Source: Paracoccus alcaliphilus
GTDB lineage: Bacteria; Pseudomonadota; Alphaproteobacteria; Rhodobacterales; Rhodobacteraceae
DNA length: 64,000 nt
Direction of reading: 5' to 3'
Assembly: GCF_028553725.1 (NCBI RefSeq)
Contig: NZ_CP067124.1
Location: 3,172,001 to 3,236,000 of the forward strand
In this document: positions 44,707 to 53,550 of the stretch, piece by piece
Numbering within the stretch: position 1 is the stretch's first letter
Layout: each line of letters begins with the position of its first letter
Program-made: the position numbers and the translations under genes
The notes under the pieces: model-generated
What the model was told of the DNA's origin: nothing
The model's database searches: none
Seen by the model: the letters and a program-made list of their open reading frames with translations, nothing else

Positions 44707-46392
44707 ATGGCTGGTCAGGCGAGACATTTGAAGGTCAAGGACGGTCGATTCTATGCCCGCCTTGCGGTCCCTGCGCGGCTGCACCAGATCATCGGCAAGA
44801 CCGAGCTTGTCGTCCCTCTGGGCGGTGAACGTCGCGCGGCGATGAAGGCGCTACCGGCTGCCGTGGCGACCCTACAGCGCCAGATCGACACTGCCGAGAG
44901 CAAGACCAACGTCAACCGGCTGGACGATCCGCGCAGCCCGATCACAACGCAGGATTATGGCCGCGCGGTCTGGGCGCGGTATCAGGCGATGCTGGAAGCC
45001 GACGACGCCACACGCGCCGCGCATCCATCACCCCGGACGATCAGCGATGAACAGGCTCGACTGCTGGCGCACATGAACAGCGGCGCGGTGCCTGCCGCTC
45101 CTCTGGCGGTGCTGGACGCAACGCTTGACCTGACGCGGCTGCACAGCATCCGCGAAATCGACCAATCCGTCCGACAGGTGAAGCTGGACGCCCTGCGCGA
45201 CGATCTGGCGGCTGGTCGAACCCATCTTGTCGAACATGAGGTTGACGACTTCCTGTTGCGCAACAGCCTGACCGCGCCCGAAGGATCAGCTGAACGCGCG
45301 GTGCTGGCGAAGCAGATCATCCGCGCCGAGATCGAGGCGCTGGAACGCACCCGTGAGCGTGACAGGGGTGATTATGGCGGGAAGCCTGCCGACCCGGCTG
45401 TAAAGCCGCCAGCGCCCCCCATAGATACGCTGGTGCCGGTCAACCTTGCCAAGCTGCTGGAAGCCTATGTTACGGCGAGAACGCAGGCCGGTTCTATGAA
45501 GGATGGCGGCAAGCGGCCCCGCCCCGTAATTGATAATCTTCGCAAGTTTCTGGGTCATTCCGACGCCCGGCGAGTCACCAGAAAAGATTTTCTGGAATGG
45601 CGTAAGCACCTGATGGGACCATGCAAGCTGTCCGGCAAAACCGTTGATTCTATCTACCTGTCGTTGGTCCGGTCACTCTGGTCATGGGCGGTTGATAGCG
45701 AGATTCTGCCCGAGAACGTCGCGGCGACTGTCAGGCAGGCGAGGCCGAAGCGCCAGCGCACCCGCGAGGCCGGATATACCGATGCCGAGGCCCTCGCGGT
45801 CCTGAAAGCAACGGTTCCCTATCAGCCGAAGCAGGATAGCAACGGGCGCATCCATGAGGCATCAAAATTCACCAGCGCGAAACGATGGTTGCCGATCCTT
45901 TGCGCCTTCACCGGGGCGCGCGTGGCCGAGATGGCGCAGCTTCGGAAAGAAGATGTGCGCCAAGAGGGCGACCGCTGGGTGATCCGCGTCACCCCGGACG
46001 CGGGAACGGTGAAGGCTGGCGGCTATCGCGACGTGCCGCCGCACCGGCAGGTGATCGACCTAGGGTTTATCACTTTCGTGGAAGTCGCGAAGCCCGGCCA
46101 CCTATTCCATAATGAGGCTGACCCGGCCAGATCAGCTATTGTTGCGGGCCGCTTAGGCAGCAAGCTGGGCAACTGGCTACAAGAGGCGCATCTGGTCCCT
46201 ACTGGCGTCCAGCCGTCGCATGGCTGGCGGCACCGCTTCAAGACGCAAGCGCGGGAACTCGGGCTTTCGGATCGGATTGCCGACACCATCCAAGGCCACG
46301 CTGGCAAGACCGCATCCGACGACTACGGCGACGTTTCCCTGATCGCCAAGGCCCGCGTGATCGACCAGTTGCCGGAATACGATCTGTATTAA
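44707..46392 (+). CDS. Phage-type tyrosine recombinase (integrase)
   Basis: A 561-residue site-specific recombinase. The N-terminal 230 residues contain HLKVKDGRFYARLAVPARL, the opening found in DUF6538-containing integrases. A core-binding domain follows (about 250-350), then the catalytic domain: Arg near 405 in AFTGARVAEM, HGWRHRF (His-x-x-Arg, about 505-508), His in IQGHAGKT, and the nucleophile Tyr540 in SDDYGDVSL. All catalytic residues are present, so it may be active. It lies between mdh and a truncated phage portal gene. A 14-bp inverted repeat covers its stop codon. Confidence 0.93.
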   Translation: MAGQARHLKVKDGRFYARLAVPARLHQIIGKTELVVPLGGERRAAMKALPAAVATLQRQIDTAESKTNVNRLDDPRSPITTQDYGRAVWARYQAMLEADDATRAAHPSPRTISDEQARLLAHMNSGAVPAAPLAVLDATLDLTRLHSIREIDQSVRQVKLDALRDDLAAGRTHLVEHEVDDFLLRNSLTAPEGSAERAVLAKQIIRAEIEALERTRERDRGDYGGKPADPAVKPPAPPIDTLVPVNLAKLLEAYVTARTQAGSMKDGGKRPRPVIDNLRKFLGHSDARRVTRKDFLEWRKHLMGPCKLSGKTVDSIYLSLVRSLWSWAVDSEILPENVAATVRQARPKRQRTREAGYTDAEALAVLKATVPYQPKQDSNGRIHEASKFTSAKRWLPILCAFTGARVAEMAQLRKEDVRQEGDRWVIRVTPDAGTVKAGGYRDVPPHRQVIDLGFITFVEVAKPGHLFHNEADPARSAIVAGRLGSKLGNWLQEAHLVPTGVQPSHGWRHRFKTQARELGLSDRIADTIQGHAGKTASDDYGDVSLIAKARVIDQLPEYDLY

Positions 46393-46418
46393 TGATCAAT
46401 TACATTGATCATTAATAC
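46386..46418. repeat. Perfect 14-bp inverted repeat at the integrase stop codon
   Basis: GTATTAATGATCAA, five bases, TTGATCATTAATAC. It is AT-rich in a GC-rich genome and is followed by TTGACC and by a direct repeat TTGCGA…TTGCGA (around 46447-46465), all ahead of the portal gene. It has the look of a repressor operator or an excisionase/integrase binding site; no T-run follows that would make it a terminator. Confidence 0.7.
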
Positions 46419-46482
46419 TTGACCTATCATTATGATTGAGTCATTCTTGCGATAGTAACTATTGCGAGTTTGCGCAGTGTCC

Positions 46483-47310
46483 ATGTTGTCGCGCCTTGGC
46501 CGTATGTTCGGCCAAGGCGAACCCATCGAGCAGAAATCAATCAGCCTGACCGACCCCGAAGCCTTCGAGCTGTTCGGCGTTCAACCTGTCGCCTCTGGCG
46601 TATCCGTCACCGCCGCCAGCGCCATGCGCGTTCCCGCCGTTCGCCGTGCTGTCAGCCTGATTTCGGAATCCGTCGCTACGCTGCCCTTCAAACTCTATGA
46701 ACAGGCCAGCCGCGAAGGCGCGCGGGATCACCCGGCTTTCGCCCTTGTCCATGATCACGCAAACGACTGGACCAGCGCCGAAGCCTTCCGCGAACAGTTG
46801 ACCGTTGATGCCCTGTTGCACGGCCACGGCTTTGCACAGGTGGCCCGCAACGGCGAAGGCAAGCCGGTCTTTCTGCTGCGCATGGACCCCGGCGCGGTCT
46901 CAATCGAATATGACGATTACGGCGAACCGTCTTACCGCATCCGCCTGAAAGGTGGCGGCGATCAGGTTCTGCCCTACAGCCACGTGCTGCACATTCAGGC
47001 GCTGGGCAGCGTCAGCCCGATCAGTCTGGCCCGCGAGGCCATCGGGCTTACTGTGGCCGCCGAACAGCACCTTGCGGGTTTCTATCGCAATGGTGGCCGC
47101 CCTTCCGGCGTGATCCGGCACCCGAACAAGCTGGATGCCGAGGCGATCAAGAAACTGGCTGCAAGCTGGTTCACGTCCCATTCCGGTGATCAGGCAGGCA
47201 AGACGGCGCTCCTTGATGAAGGCATGGAGTTTCAGGAAATCGCCCTGAAGCTTAATCGGTCGCTGCACCAGATCAAGCAGGAAAGCGACGCGCAAAAAAA
47301 AGTTGCCTGA
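46483..47310 (+). pseudogene. HK97-type phage portal protein, C-terminally truncated
   Basis: The 275-residue frame reads as a normal portal protein: MRVPAVRRAVSLISESVATL, LPFKLYE, ANDWTSAEAFREQL, DALLHGHGFAQV, MDPGAVSIEYDD and LTVAAEQHLAGFYRNGGRPSG. Full portals have about 390-420 residues; here similarity ends after FQEIALK, and the last 20 residues (rich in Gln, Lys) do not fit. The gene seems cut by a deletion at about 47251. No terminase, protease or capsid gene accompanies it, so it is a prophage remnant. Confidence 0.85.
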
Positions 47311-47482
47311 TCCTATGAGACACAACCGCAGGTCCGCCGTATAGGCGAGATACGGGACAGGCATGACCTGCGGCACCCTGCGCCGGAACCGTGTTGCGAT
47401 TAGAGGTGAGTGCGCGCTAGCTTCCGGCAGAACCCCGTCACGGCACGGCGATTTTCCCTTAGGTCGCGCGGTGTCACTTTCA

Positions 47483-47516
47483 GACCCCGGCCTCCCGTTC
47501 GCCGGGGTCTTTCTTA
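47483..47516 (+). terminator. Intrinsic terminator at the right of the phage remnant
   Basis: GACCCCGGC, nine bases, GCCGGGGTC, then TTTCTT. A perfect 9-bp stem. It probably ended a former phage operon on the plus strand. Confidence 0.8.
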
Positions 47517-47537
47517 TTCTGCTGACGCAACGTCACA

Positions 47538-47549
47538 CGGTGCCAGAAT
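47538..47549 (+). repeat. Candidate attachment-site core, right copy
   Basis: The second CGGTGCCAGAAT, identical to 44684-44695 and about 2.85 kb from it, followed by TTGGTGCTAAAT. Together they would bracket the integrase and the portal remnant. Confidence 0.4.
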
Positions 47550-47683
47550 TGGTGCTAAATCAGGCGCCGGATATTTTCATAATCCATTGAAATAATTGAA
47601 ATATTCTGCCTGAACTTGCGGACTTGCTGCCCCCCACACCCCCCGGAGGTATTTTCGAGGAGTGCGAGGGATCAGGTCAGGGA

Positions 47684-48445
47684 TCAGACGAATTGTTCGC
47701 GTAGCAGGCGTTCTTCAAGGCCGTGGCCGGGATCGAACAGCAGGCGGTGCGAGACGTCGCTGGCGCTGACCACCTCGACATGGCGGACGTGGCGGACCCA
47801 GCGGGAATCGGCATCGGCCATCAGCGGACGGCGCTCGGGGTCGATCACCTCGATCTCGACCCGCGCCACCTTGGGCAGAAGCGCGCCGCGCCAGCGGCGG
47901 GGACGGAAGGGGGCGATGGCGGTGAGCGCCAGCACATCGGAATCGATCGGCAGGATCGGGCCGTGGGCCGAGTAGTTATAGGCGGTCGAGCCCGCGGGCG
48001 TCGCGATCAGTGCGCCGTCGCAGACCAGTTCCTCCATCCGCAGGCGACCATCGACGAAGATCCGCAGCTTGGCTGCCTGCGGACCCTCGCGCAGCATGCT
48101 GACCTCGTTGATGGCCAGCATCTCGTGCAGTTCGTCATTCATGTCGGTGGCGCGCATGCGCAGCGGGTTGATGACGGTTTCCTCGGCCAGAAGCAGCCGC
48201 CGGGGCAGATCGTCCTCGGAATAGGCGTTCATCAGGAAACCGACCGTCCCGCGATTCATGCCATAGACCGGCAGGCCAAGCCCCTGCGTCGCGTGCAGCG
48301 TCTGCAACATGAAGCCGTCGCCGCCCAGGGCAACCACGATATCGGCCTGTTCCAGCGGCGCCTGCCCGTAACGCTGCGCCATCCGCGCAAGCGCTGCCTC
48401 GGCCGAGTCGGCCTTGCTGGCGGTGAAATGGATGCGGGGTGTCAT
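47684..48445 (-). CDS. nadK: NAD kinase
   Basis: A 253-residue kinase phosphorylating NAD to NADP. Motifs are [14 protein letters not shown] (GGDG), [10 protein letters not shown] (NE-x-S) and [15 protein letters not shown], all characteristic. Length is normal for the short bacterial form. It is divergent from glyA and borders the phage-derived island. Confidence 0.95.
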   Translation of the reverse strand: MTPRIHFTASKADSAEAALARMAQRYGQAPLEQADIVVALGGDGFMLQTLHATQGLGLPVYGMNRGTVGFLMNAYSEDDLPRRLLLAEETVINPLRMRATDMNDELHEMLAINEVSMLREGPQAAKLRIFVDGRLRMEELVCDGALIATPAGSTAYNYSAHGPILPIDSDVLALTAIAPFRPRRWRGALLPKVARVEIEVIDPERRPLMADADSRWVRHVRHVEVVSASDVSHRLLFDPGHGLEERLLREQFV

Positions 48446-48622
48446 GTTCGGGGGATCATCGTCGGGCAGGGTCTCCTTGCTGCGGCAAGCATCGGCGGGG
48501 CGTGGGCGGAACGCAAGCCCCCGCCTCGGGGCGGCATCAGACGTTTTGACACTTTCCGCAGCGACACCCCTGCGCTAGAAGACGGAAATCCCAGCTGGCT
48601 TCAGCCCGAAAGGACATGCCCG

Positions 48623-49918
48623 ATGAACGCACCGAACCGCGAGAACGGATTTTTCACCGAAACCCTGAGCAGCCGCGACCCCGAGATCGCCGATGCCGTC
48701 GGCAAGGAACTGGGCCGTCAGCGCGACGAGATCGAGCTGATCGCATCCGAGAACATCGTCAGCCGCGCGGTGCTGGAGGCGCAGGGCACCGTCCTGACCA
48801 ACAAATATGCCGAAGGCTATCCGGGCAAGCGTTATTATGGCGGCTGCCAGTATGTGGACATCGTCGAGACTCTGGCGATCGAGCGGGCCAAGCAGCTGTT
48901 CGGCTGCGAATTCGCCAATGTGCAGCCCAACAGCGGCAGCCAGATGAACCAGGCAGTGTTTCTGGCGCTGTTGCAGCCCGGCGACACCTTCATGGGGCTG
49001 GATCTGAATTCCGGCGGCCACCTGACCCATGGCAGCCCGGTGAACATGTCGGGCAAATGGTTCAACGTGGTCAGCTATGGTGTGCGCCAGCAGGATCAGT
49101 TGCTGGACATGGAAGAGGTTCGCCGCAAGGCGCTGGAAAGCAAGCCCAAGCTGATCGTGGCCGGTGGCACCGCATACAGCCGCATCTGGGACTGGGCCGC
49201 CTTCCGCAAGATCGCGGATGAGGTCGGCGCATATCTGATGGTGGATATGGCCCATATCGCCGGGCTGGTCGCGGGCGGGCAGCATCCCTCGCCCCTGCCC
49301 CACGCCCATGTCGTGACCACCACCACGCATAAATCCCTGCGCGGCCCGCGCGGCGGCATGGTGCTGACCAATGACGCCGACATCGCGAAAAAGATCAACT
49401 CGGCGGTGTTCCCCGGCTTGCAGGGCGGCCCGCTGATGCATGTGATCGCCGCCAAGGCGGTCGCCTTCAAGGAGGCGCTGGAGCCGTCGTTCAAGGATTA
49501 CGCCGCGCAGGTCGTCAAGAACGCGCAGGCGATGGCGGATGAGCTGATGAAGGGCGGTATCGACATCGTGTCGGGCGGCACCGACAACCACCTGTGTCTG
49601 GCCGATCTGCGCCCCAAAGGCGTGACCGGCAAGGCGACCGAGGCCGCCCTTGGCCGGGCCCATATCACCTGCAACAAGAACGGCGTGCCGTTCGACCCGG
49701 AAAAGCCCTTTGTCACCAGCGGCATCCGTCTGGGCGCCCCTGCCGGCACCACCCGCGGTTTTGGCGAGGCAGAGTTCCGCCTGATCGCCCGCTGGATCGT
49801 CGAGGTCGTCGATGGGCTGGCCGCGAATGGCGAGGAAGGCAATGCCGAGGTCGAGGCCAAGGTGAAGTCCGAGGTGGCCGAGCTTTGCGGGCGTTTCCCG
49901 CTTTACGCCGGCATGTGA
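48623..49918 (+). CDS. glyA: Serine hydroxymethyltransferase
   Basis: A 431-residue PLP enzyme interconverting serine and glycine with tetrahydrofolate, main source of one-carbon units. [25 protein letters not shown], the PLP-Lys in [16 protein letters not shown] (Lys237) and [17 protein letters not shown] are intact. AAAGGAC lies eight bases before the ATG at 48623; an overlapping ATG seven bases upstream is out of frame. No riboswitch-like structure is evident in the 177-base leader. Terminator follows. Confidence 0.97.
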   Translation: MNAPNRENGFFTETLSSRDPEIADAVGKELGRQRDEIELIASENIVSRAVLEAQGTVLTNKYAEGYPGKRYYGGCQYVDIVETLAIERAKQLFGCEFANVQPNSGSQMNQAVFLALLQPGDTFMGLDLNSGGHLTHGSPVNMSGKWFNVVSYGVRQQDQLLDMEEVRRKALESKPKLIVAGGTAYSRIWDWAAFRKIADEVGAYLMVDMAHIAGLVAGGQHPSPLPHAHVVTTTTHKSLRGPRGGMVLTNDADIAKKINSAVFPGLQGGPLMHVIAAKAVAFKEALEPSFKDYAAQVVKNAQAMADELMKGGIDIVSGGTDNHLCLADLRPKGVTGKATEAALGRAHITCNKNGVPFDPEKPFVTSGIRLGAPAGTTRGFGEAEFRLIARWIVEVVDGLAANGEEGNAEVEAKVKSEVAELCGRFPLYAGM

Positions 49919-49953
49919 TCGCCGCCCTTTCGCACTGAACACCCGAATCCGAA

Positions 49954-49985
49954 GCCCCCGCCATCACGAATGGCGGGGGTTTTTC
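49954..49985 (+). terminator. Intrinsic terminator of glyA
   Basis: GCCCCCGCCAT, a short loop and ATGGCGGGGGT, followed by TTTTT. Long perfect GC stem, 36 bases after the stop. Confidence 0.93.
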
Positions 49986-50056
49986 GTCATCGGTCAGGCT
50001 TTCCGGCAGGCCGGGCCGTGGCGCGATGACGCAGCCCGGATATTACGCGCAAGAGT

Positions 50057-50070
50057 TTGATCTGGATCAT
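50057..50070 (+). promoter_or_regulatory. FNR/NNR-type binding site upstream of ompW
   Basis: TTGAT-CTGG-ATCAT differs from the FNR consensus TTGAT-N4-ATCAA only at the last base. It is 57 bases before the ompW start, a suitable distance for activation. Paracoccus FnrP and NNR read such boxes, and ompW homologues are oxygen-regulated in other bacteria. Confidence 0.65.
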
Positions 50071-50127
50071 GTTTTACCGGCGCACAAGGGTTCACGGCAG
50101 GCGGGCACAAGCAGAAGGAACCATCAG

Positions 50128-50739
50128 ATGAAAACGCTTTGCCTTGCCGCCGCTGCGGCGCTTGCCCTTGCCGGTCCGGTCGCTGCCCAGTCGGCGGGCG
50201 ACTGGACGCTGGGTTTCGGGATTGCGAATGTCGATCCGAAATCGGACAATGGCACGCTGGCCGGGGGCACGGTTCCGACCAGCATCGGCGACAATACCCG
50301 CCCGCAGATCACCTTTGAATATTTCATCCGCGACAATATCGGGATCGAGGTTCTGGGCGCCCTGCCCTTCAAACACTCGATCCGCTCGAACGGGACCGAG
50401 ATCGGCACGGTCAGGCATCTGCCGCCGGTCGTGTCGCTGCAATATCACTTTGACCTGACCCCGCAATGGAAGCCCTTTGTCGGCGTCGGCGTGAACTTCA
50501 CCGGCTTTTTCGACGCCGAAGCCAAAGGCCCGCTGGAAGGTGCCGATCTGCGGGTCAAGAACTCGTGGGGGCTGGCCGCGCATCTGGGCACGGATTACTG
50601 GATCAACGACCGCGCCGCGCTGCGTGCCGATCTGCGCTGGATCGACATCGATTCTGACGTGATGCTGGGCGGGGCCAAAATCGGCAGGGTCGAGGTCGAT
50701 CCGGTCGTCGTCGGCGTCAGCTATGTGATGAAGTTCTGA
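50128..50739 (+). CDS. ompW: OmpW-family outer membrane protein
   Basis: A 203-residue beta-barrel protein with a signal peptide (LAAAAALALAGPVAAQ). GDWTLGFGIANVDPKSDNG, PQITFEYFIRDNIGIEVLGALPFKH, LPPVVSLQYHF and the C-terminal VVGVSYVMKF with final aromatic residue fit OmpW, an eight-stranded barrel with a hydrophobic channel. Ribosome site AAGGAA precedes the ATG at 50128. An FNR-type box lies upstream. Confidence 0.93.
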   Translation: MKTLCLAAAAALALAGPVAAQSAGDWTLGFGIANVDPKSDNGTLAGGTVPTSIGDNTRPQITFEYFIRDNIGIEVLGALPFKHSIRSNGTEIGTVRHLPPVVSLQYHFDLTPQWKPFVGVGVNFTGFFDAEAKGPLEGADLRVKNSWGLAAHLGTDYWINDRAALRADLRWIDIDSDVMLGGAKIGRVEVDPVVVGVSYVMKF

Positions 50740-50752
50740 TCTGCCCGCCGGG

Positions 50753-50775
50753 GGCGCATCCTGCCCGGATGCGCC
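50753..50775. terminator. Hairpin between convergent ompW and LprI-like gene
   Basis: GGCGCATCC, five bases, GGATGCGCC. A perfect 9-bp stem in the 37 bases between two stop codons; no T-run. Possibly bidirectional. Confidence 0.5.
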
Positions 50776-50776
50776 G

Positions 50777-51274
50777 TCAGTTCCGGTCGCGCTGATAGGA
50801 CTTCAGCAGGATCACCTGCCGCGCGGTCTCGTTCAGCTTGCAGGCCGGTTCCGCCAGAATGCCGCCGGTGCCGCGCCCGTTGGTCAGCTTGTCATAGGCG
50901 CAGCGGGCGTCGCGGAACCCGATCCAGCCCCGCTCCATCGCGACCAGAGCTTCGGCGCGGTCGGCGCCGCGTTCCTCTTCGGTGGCCTTCAGCGCCTCAT
51001 AGGTTTCACCCAGCGTCGTTTCCCAATATTGCCATTCCGCGTCCAGACAGTTCCACTGCCGGTCGATCAGCGGCACTTCGGCATGTTCTGCCTCGGCATA
51101 GGCAAGGCAGCTTTCCTGCCCGACGCCGGCGCAATCCAGCCGTGCGCCATCGGTTCCGGCCTCATCCAGACATGCCTCGACCAGCGCCGGATCGAGGCCC
51201 GAGGAATCACCGGCATATGCCCCGGCGCCGGGCAGGGCCAGCGCCAGTCCCGCCAGCAGTATCACGGATTTCAT
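50777..51274 (-). CDS. LprI-like (DUF1311) secreted protein, copy 2
   Basis: A 165-residue protein with signal peptide (LLAGLALALPGAGAYA). The C-terminal domain has LDAEWQYWETTLGETYEALK, ERGWIGFRDARCAYD and the closing CKLNETARQVILLKSY, the pattern of DUF1311/LprI-type proteins, some of which inhibit lysozyme. An additional N-terminal Cys-rich part (VEACLDEAGTDGARLDCAG, ESCLAYAEA) is shared with the upstream neighbour, so the two are paralogues from a tandem duplication. Start at 51274 chosen for the signal peptide. Confidence 0.8.
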   Translation of the reverse strand: MKSVILLAGLALALPGAGAYAGDSSGLDPALVEACLDEAGTDGARLDCAGVGQESCLAYAEAEHAEVPLIDRQWNCLDAEWQYWETTLGETYEALKATEEERGADRAEALVAMERGWIGFRDARCAYDKLTNGRGTGGILAEPACKLNETARQVILLKSYQRDRN

Positions 51275-51285
51275 CGCACACCCCG

Positions 51286-51801
51286 TCATTGCTGCAAATA
51301 GTTGGTCAGCCAGATCGTTTGCCGCGCGGTCAGCGTCAGCACGCAATAGGTCTGCGCCGGACCGCCACCCGTGCCGCCGCCCCAGCGGCTGCGTTCGTAA
51401 TCGCAGGCGGAATCGCGATAGGTGATCCAGTCCTTCTGCATCTGCTGCAAATGCGGCAGCTGCTTTTCGGCGGCGGAATTGAGGATCGCCATTTCCTTGT
51501 CGGTATCCTCGGCCAGCGCCACCAGCTTGTCATAGGTCTCGTTCAGCCGCGCGTCCCACAGGTCCAGTTCCTGCCCCAGACAATGCGACATGCCGATGGT
51601 CGTCTGCCCGTTCGCACCCCGGCTGCATTGCGTGGCGGCCTTGCCGATACAGCTTTCGGGACCGTCCGCGCCATTGCCCCGGGCGCCCTCAAGACAGGTT
51701 TCCAGAACCGATGCGTCAAGCTGCGGAAGGTCCGGCTGTTCCTGCGCCATCGCGCCCCCCGCAAGGATGGTCAGGGCAGCGGTGAGGGTCAGAATACGCA
51801 T
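51286..51801 (-). CDS. LprI-like (DUF1311) secreted protein, copy 1
   Basis: A 171-residue protein with signal peptide (LTLTAALTILAGGAMA). Same architecture as the downstream gene: Cys-rich N-terminal part (LETCLEGARGNGADGPESC, HCLGQELDLWDARLNETYDKL) and a C-terminal QKDWITYRDSACDYE and YCVLTLTARQTIWL. Eleven bases separate the two genes, so they are co-transcribed. Their role is unknown; envelope protection against lysozyme is one possibility from family knowledge. Confidence 0.8.
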   Translation of the reverse strand: MRILTLTAALTILAGGAMAQEQPDLPQLDASVLETCLEGARGNGADGPESCIGKAATQCSRGANGQTTIGMSHCLGQELDLWDARLNETYDKLVALAEDTDKEMAILNSAAEKQLPHLQQMQKDWITYRDSACDYERSRWGGGTGGGPAQTYCVLTLTARQTIWLTNYLQQ

Positions 51802-51934
51802 CGGCAATCTCCTTGTTGGCGCCGCGCGAAGCCTGCGGTTTTGGCGGCAAGGCGTCAAGCGGGTGATGCGAAACAGGGCGACGAAGGGCGGAACATGGAT
51901 TATGACCCCTTGCGGAACGGATGAAGGGGTCGGG

Positions 51935-52504
51935 ATGGTCACCATAGCGGTTCTGCGCCATGCACCGGCGCTGACGGGCGGCAGGCTGGCGGGGCGCGGC
52001 GATGTCGATGCCGATTGCGGTGACGCGGCGGCCTTCCGCCGCATGCGCCAGCAGGTGCGGCAGATGCTGGGCGCGGATCTGCGGGCGCTGTCCTCGCCCG
52101 CGCGGCGCTGCGTGCAGACGGCGGGGGCGATGGGATTCGCGCCGCCGCCGACCGATCCCGGCCTGTGGGAACAGGATTACGGCGCGTGGGAAGGGCTGAC
52201 CTATGAGCAACTGCCCGATCTGGGGCCACTGCCGACCCATCAACTGGCCGCGCATCGCCCGTCCGGCGGCGAAAGCTTTGACGACATGGCCGCCCGGGTG
52301 CAGCCGGTGCTGCGATCCGTGGCGCATGATACGCTGATCTTCGGCCATGCCGGGACCGCGCGCGCCGCGCTGGCGCTGGTGGTGGGGCATCGGGCGCTGT
52401 CCTTCGCCATCGCGCCGCTGTCCTTGACGGTGCTGCGCCGTTCCGGCATGGCCGGGGCCGAGACTTGGGCGATCGAGGCCGTCAACCTGACCGCCCTGCC
52501 CTGA
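51935..52504 (+). CDS. cobC: Histidine phosphatase, probable alpha-ribazole phosphatase
   Basis: A 189-residue phosphoglycerate-mutase-like protein. The catalytic His is in VLRHAPALTGGRLAGRGD, SSPARRCVQTA carries the second phosphate Arg, and IFGHAGTARA holds the second His. The adjacent cobD (16 bases downstream) suggests it removes phosphate from alpha-ribazole-5'-phosphate in cobalamin synthesis; the family alone does not fix the substrate. Note that CobC names a different enzyme in Pseudomonas nomenclature. Start at 51935 has GAAGGGG; an ATG 33 bases earlier is possible. Confidence 0.7.
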   Translation: MVTIAVLRHAPALTGGRLAGRGDVDADCGDAAAFRRMRQQVRQMLGADLRALSSPARRCVQTAGAMGFAPPPTDPGLWEQDYGAWEGLTYEQLPDLGPLPTHQLAAHRPSGGESFDDMAARVQPVLRSVAHDTLIFGHAGTARAALALVVGHRALSFAIAPLSLTVLRRSGMAGAETWAIEAVNLTALP

Positions 52505-52520
52505 GACCCGGAATCCGCCG

Positions 52521-53426
52521 ATGGCCCTGACCGCACTTGTCGCGCTGCTGATCGATGCCGCCATCGGCTGGCCGGATCGGATCTATGCCCGGATCGGCCA
52601 TCCGGTGACATGGCTGGGGCGACTGATCGCGGCGCTGGACCGGCGCTGGAACCGGGGCGAATCGCGCGTATGGCGGGGGGCGCTGGCCAGCATGCTGGTG
52701 ATCCTTGCCGCGCTGCTGCCCGCGCTGATCCTGCAAAGGGTGCTGGGGCCGGTTGCGGCAGGGCTGCTGGCATGGCCGCTGGTCGCGGCGCGGTCGCTGC
52801 ATGACCATCTGCGGGCCGTGCAAGTCCCGCTGGCGGCGGGCGATCTGGCCGGAGCACGGGCTGCCACGGCGATGATCGTGGGCCGCGACGTGCGTCAGGC
52901 CGACAGCCCCGCCCTGTCACGCGCCGCCATCGAAAGTCTGGCCGAGAACGCATCCGACGGGGTGATCGCGCCGCTGTTCTGGGCGGCGATCTTCGGGCTG
53001 CCGGGCATCGCCGCCTATAAGGCGATCAACACGCTGGATTCGATGATCGGCCACCGCTCGCCCCGGTATCAGGATTTCGGCCGTTTCGCCGCGCGGCTGG
53101 ACGATGCGGCGAACTGGATCCCCGCCCGGCTGACCGCGCTGCTGTTCGCCGCCGCCGCGCGGTCGCGGCAAGCATGGCGGATCGCGGTGCGGGACGCGGG
53201 CGGGCATCGCTCGCCCAATGCGGGCTGGCCCGAGGCCGCGATGGCGGGCGCGCTGGGGGTGCGGCTGTCGGGGCCGCGCGTCTATCAGGGCCGGCTGTCG
53301 GCCGAGCCGTGGCTGAACGGTGATGCCCCCGACCCCGATGCCGCCAGCATCGCCGGGGCGCTGCGCCTCTATCGCCGGGCGGTGGCGGTTTTCGCGGGGC
53401 TGCTGCTGGTTCTGACGCTGCTGTGA
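52521..53426 (+). CDS. cobD: Adenosylcobinamide-phosphate synthase
   Basis: A 301-residue membrane protein (CbiB/CobD) that attaches aminopropanol or its phosphate to adenosylcobyric acid. Typical features are LLIDAAIGWPDRIYARIGHPVTWLG near the start (split across the first 35 residues), ESLAENASDGVIAPLFW in the centre and the final hydrophobic helix. MIGHRSPRYQDFGRFAARLDD is conserved. It follows a cobC-like gene. No cobalamin riboswitch motif was seen upstream of the pair. Confidence 0.93.
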   Translation: MALTALVALLIDAAIGWPDRIYARIGHPVTWLGRLIAALDRRWNRGESRVWRGALASMLVILAALLPALILQRVLGPVAAGLLAWPLVAARSLHDHLRAVQVPLAAGDLAGARAATAMIVGRDVRQADSPALSRAAIESLAENASDGVIAPLFWAAIFGLPGIAAYKAINTLDSMIGHRSPRYQDFGRFAARLDDAANWIPARLTALLFAAAARSRQAWRIAVRDAGGHRSPNAGWPEAAMAGALGVRLSGPRVYQGRLSAEPWLNGDAPDPDAASIAGALRLYRRAVAVFAGLLLVLTLL

Positions 53427-53550
53427 TCCTGTGGGACGACTATTTCGCACGGCCCCCGGCCCGCATTTCCTTTTCGTTTGCCTGCGGGGGCTTAAGCCGC
53501 AGCAGTGACGACTGCCACCCAAGCCGGTGGCCAATACGGGCAAGGACGAT

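Larger units (their letters stand above)
47311..47683. other. Gene-free right part of the phage-derived island
   Basis: No recognisable coding sequence. It holds an intrinsic terminator (47483-47516), a copy of the candidate attachment core (47538-47549), an AT-rich tract (47570-47605) and a C-rich motif CCCCCCGGAGGTATTTTCG just downstream of nadK. Confidence 0.6.

Noticed and set aside
47363..47590. A 75-codon frame after the portal remnant, starting MTCGTLRRN.
   Set aside because: Its first residues faintly recall phage head-closure proteins, but the frame runs through an intrinsic terminator and shows no further similarity.
48446..48622. Possible folate, glycine or SAM riboswitch in the glyA leader.
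   Set aside because: GC-rich hairpins are present but none of the conserved aptamer cores could be recognised; TTGACA at about 48545 lacks a -10 box at normal spacing.
50053..50072. AGAGTTTGATCTGGATCATG resembles the 5' end of 16S rRNA (AGAGTTTGATCCTGGCTCAG).
   Set aside because: The likeness stops after about 15 bases, no rRNA follows, and the sequence is better explained as an FNR-type box before ompW.
51802..51934. Possible cobalamin riboswitch upstream of the cobC-cobD pair.
   Set aside because: The space is only 133 bases, shared with a divergent gene, and the conserved B12-box type sequence is not visible.
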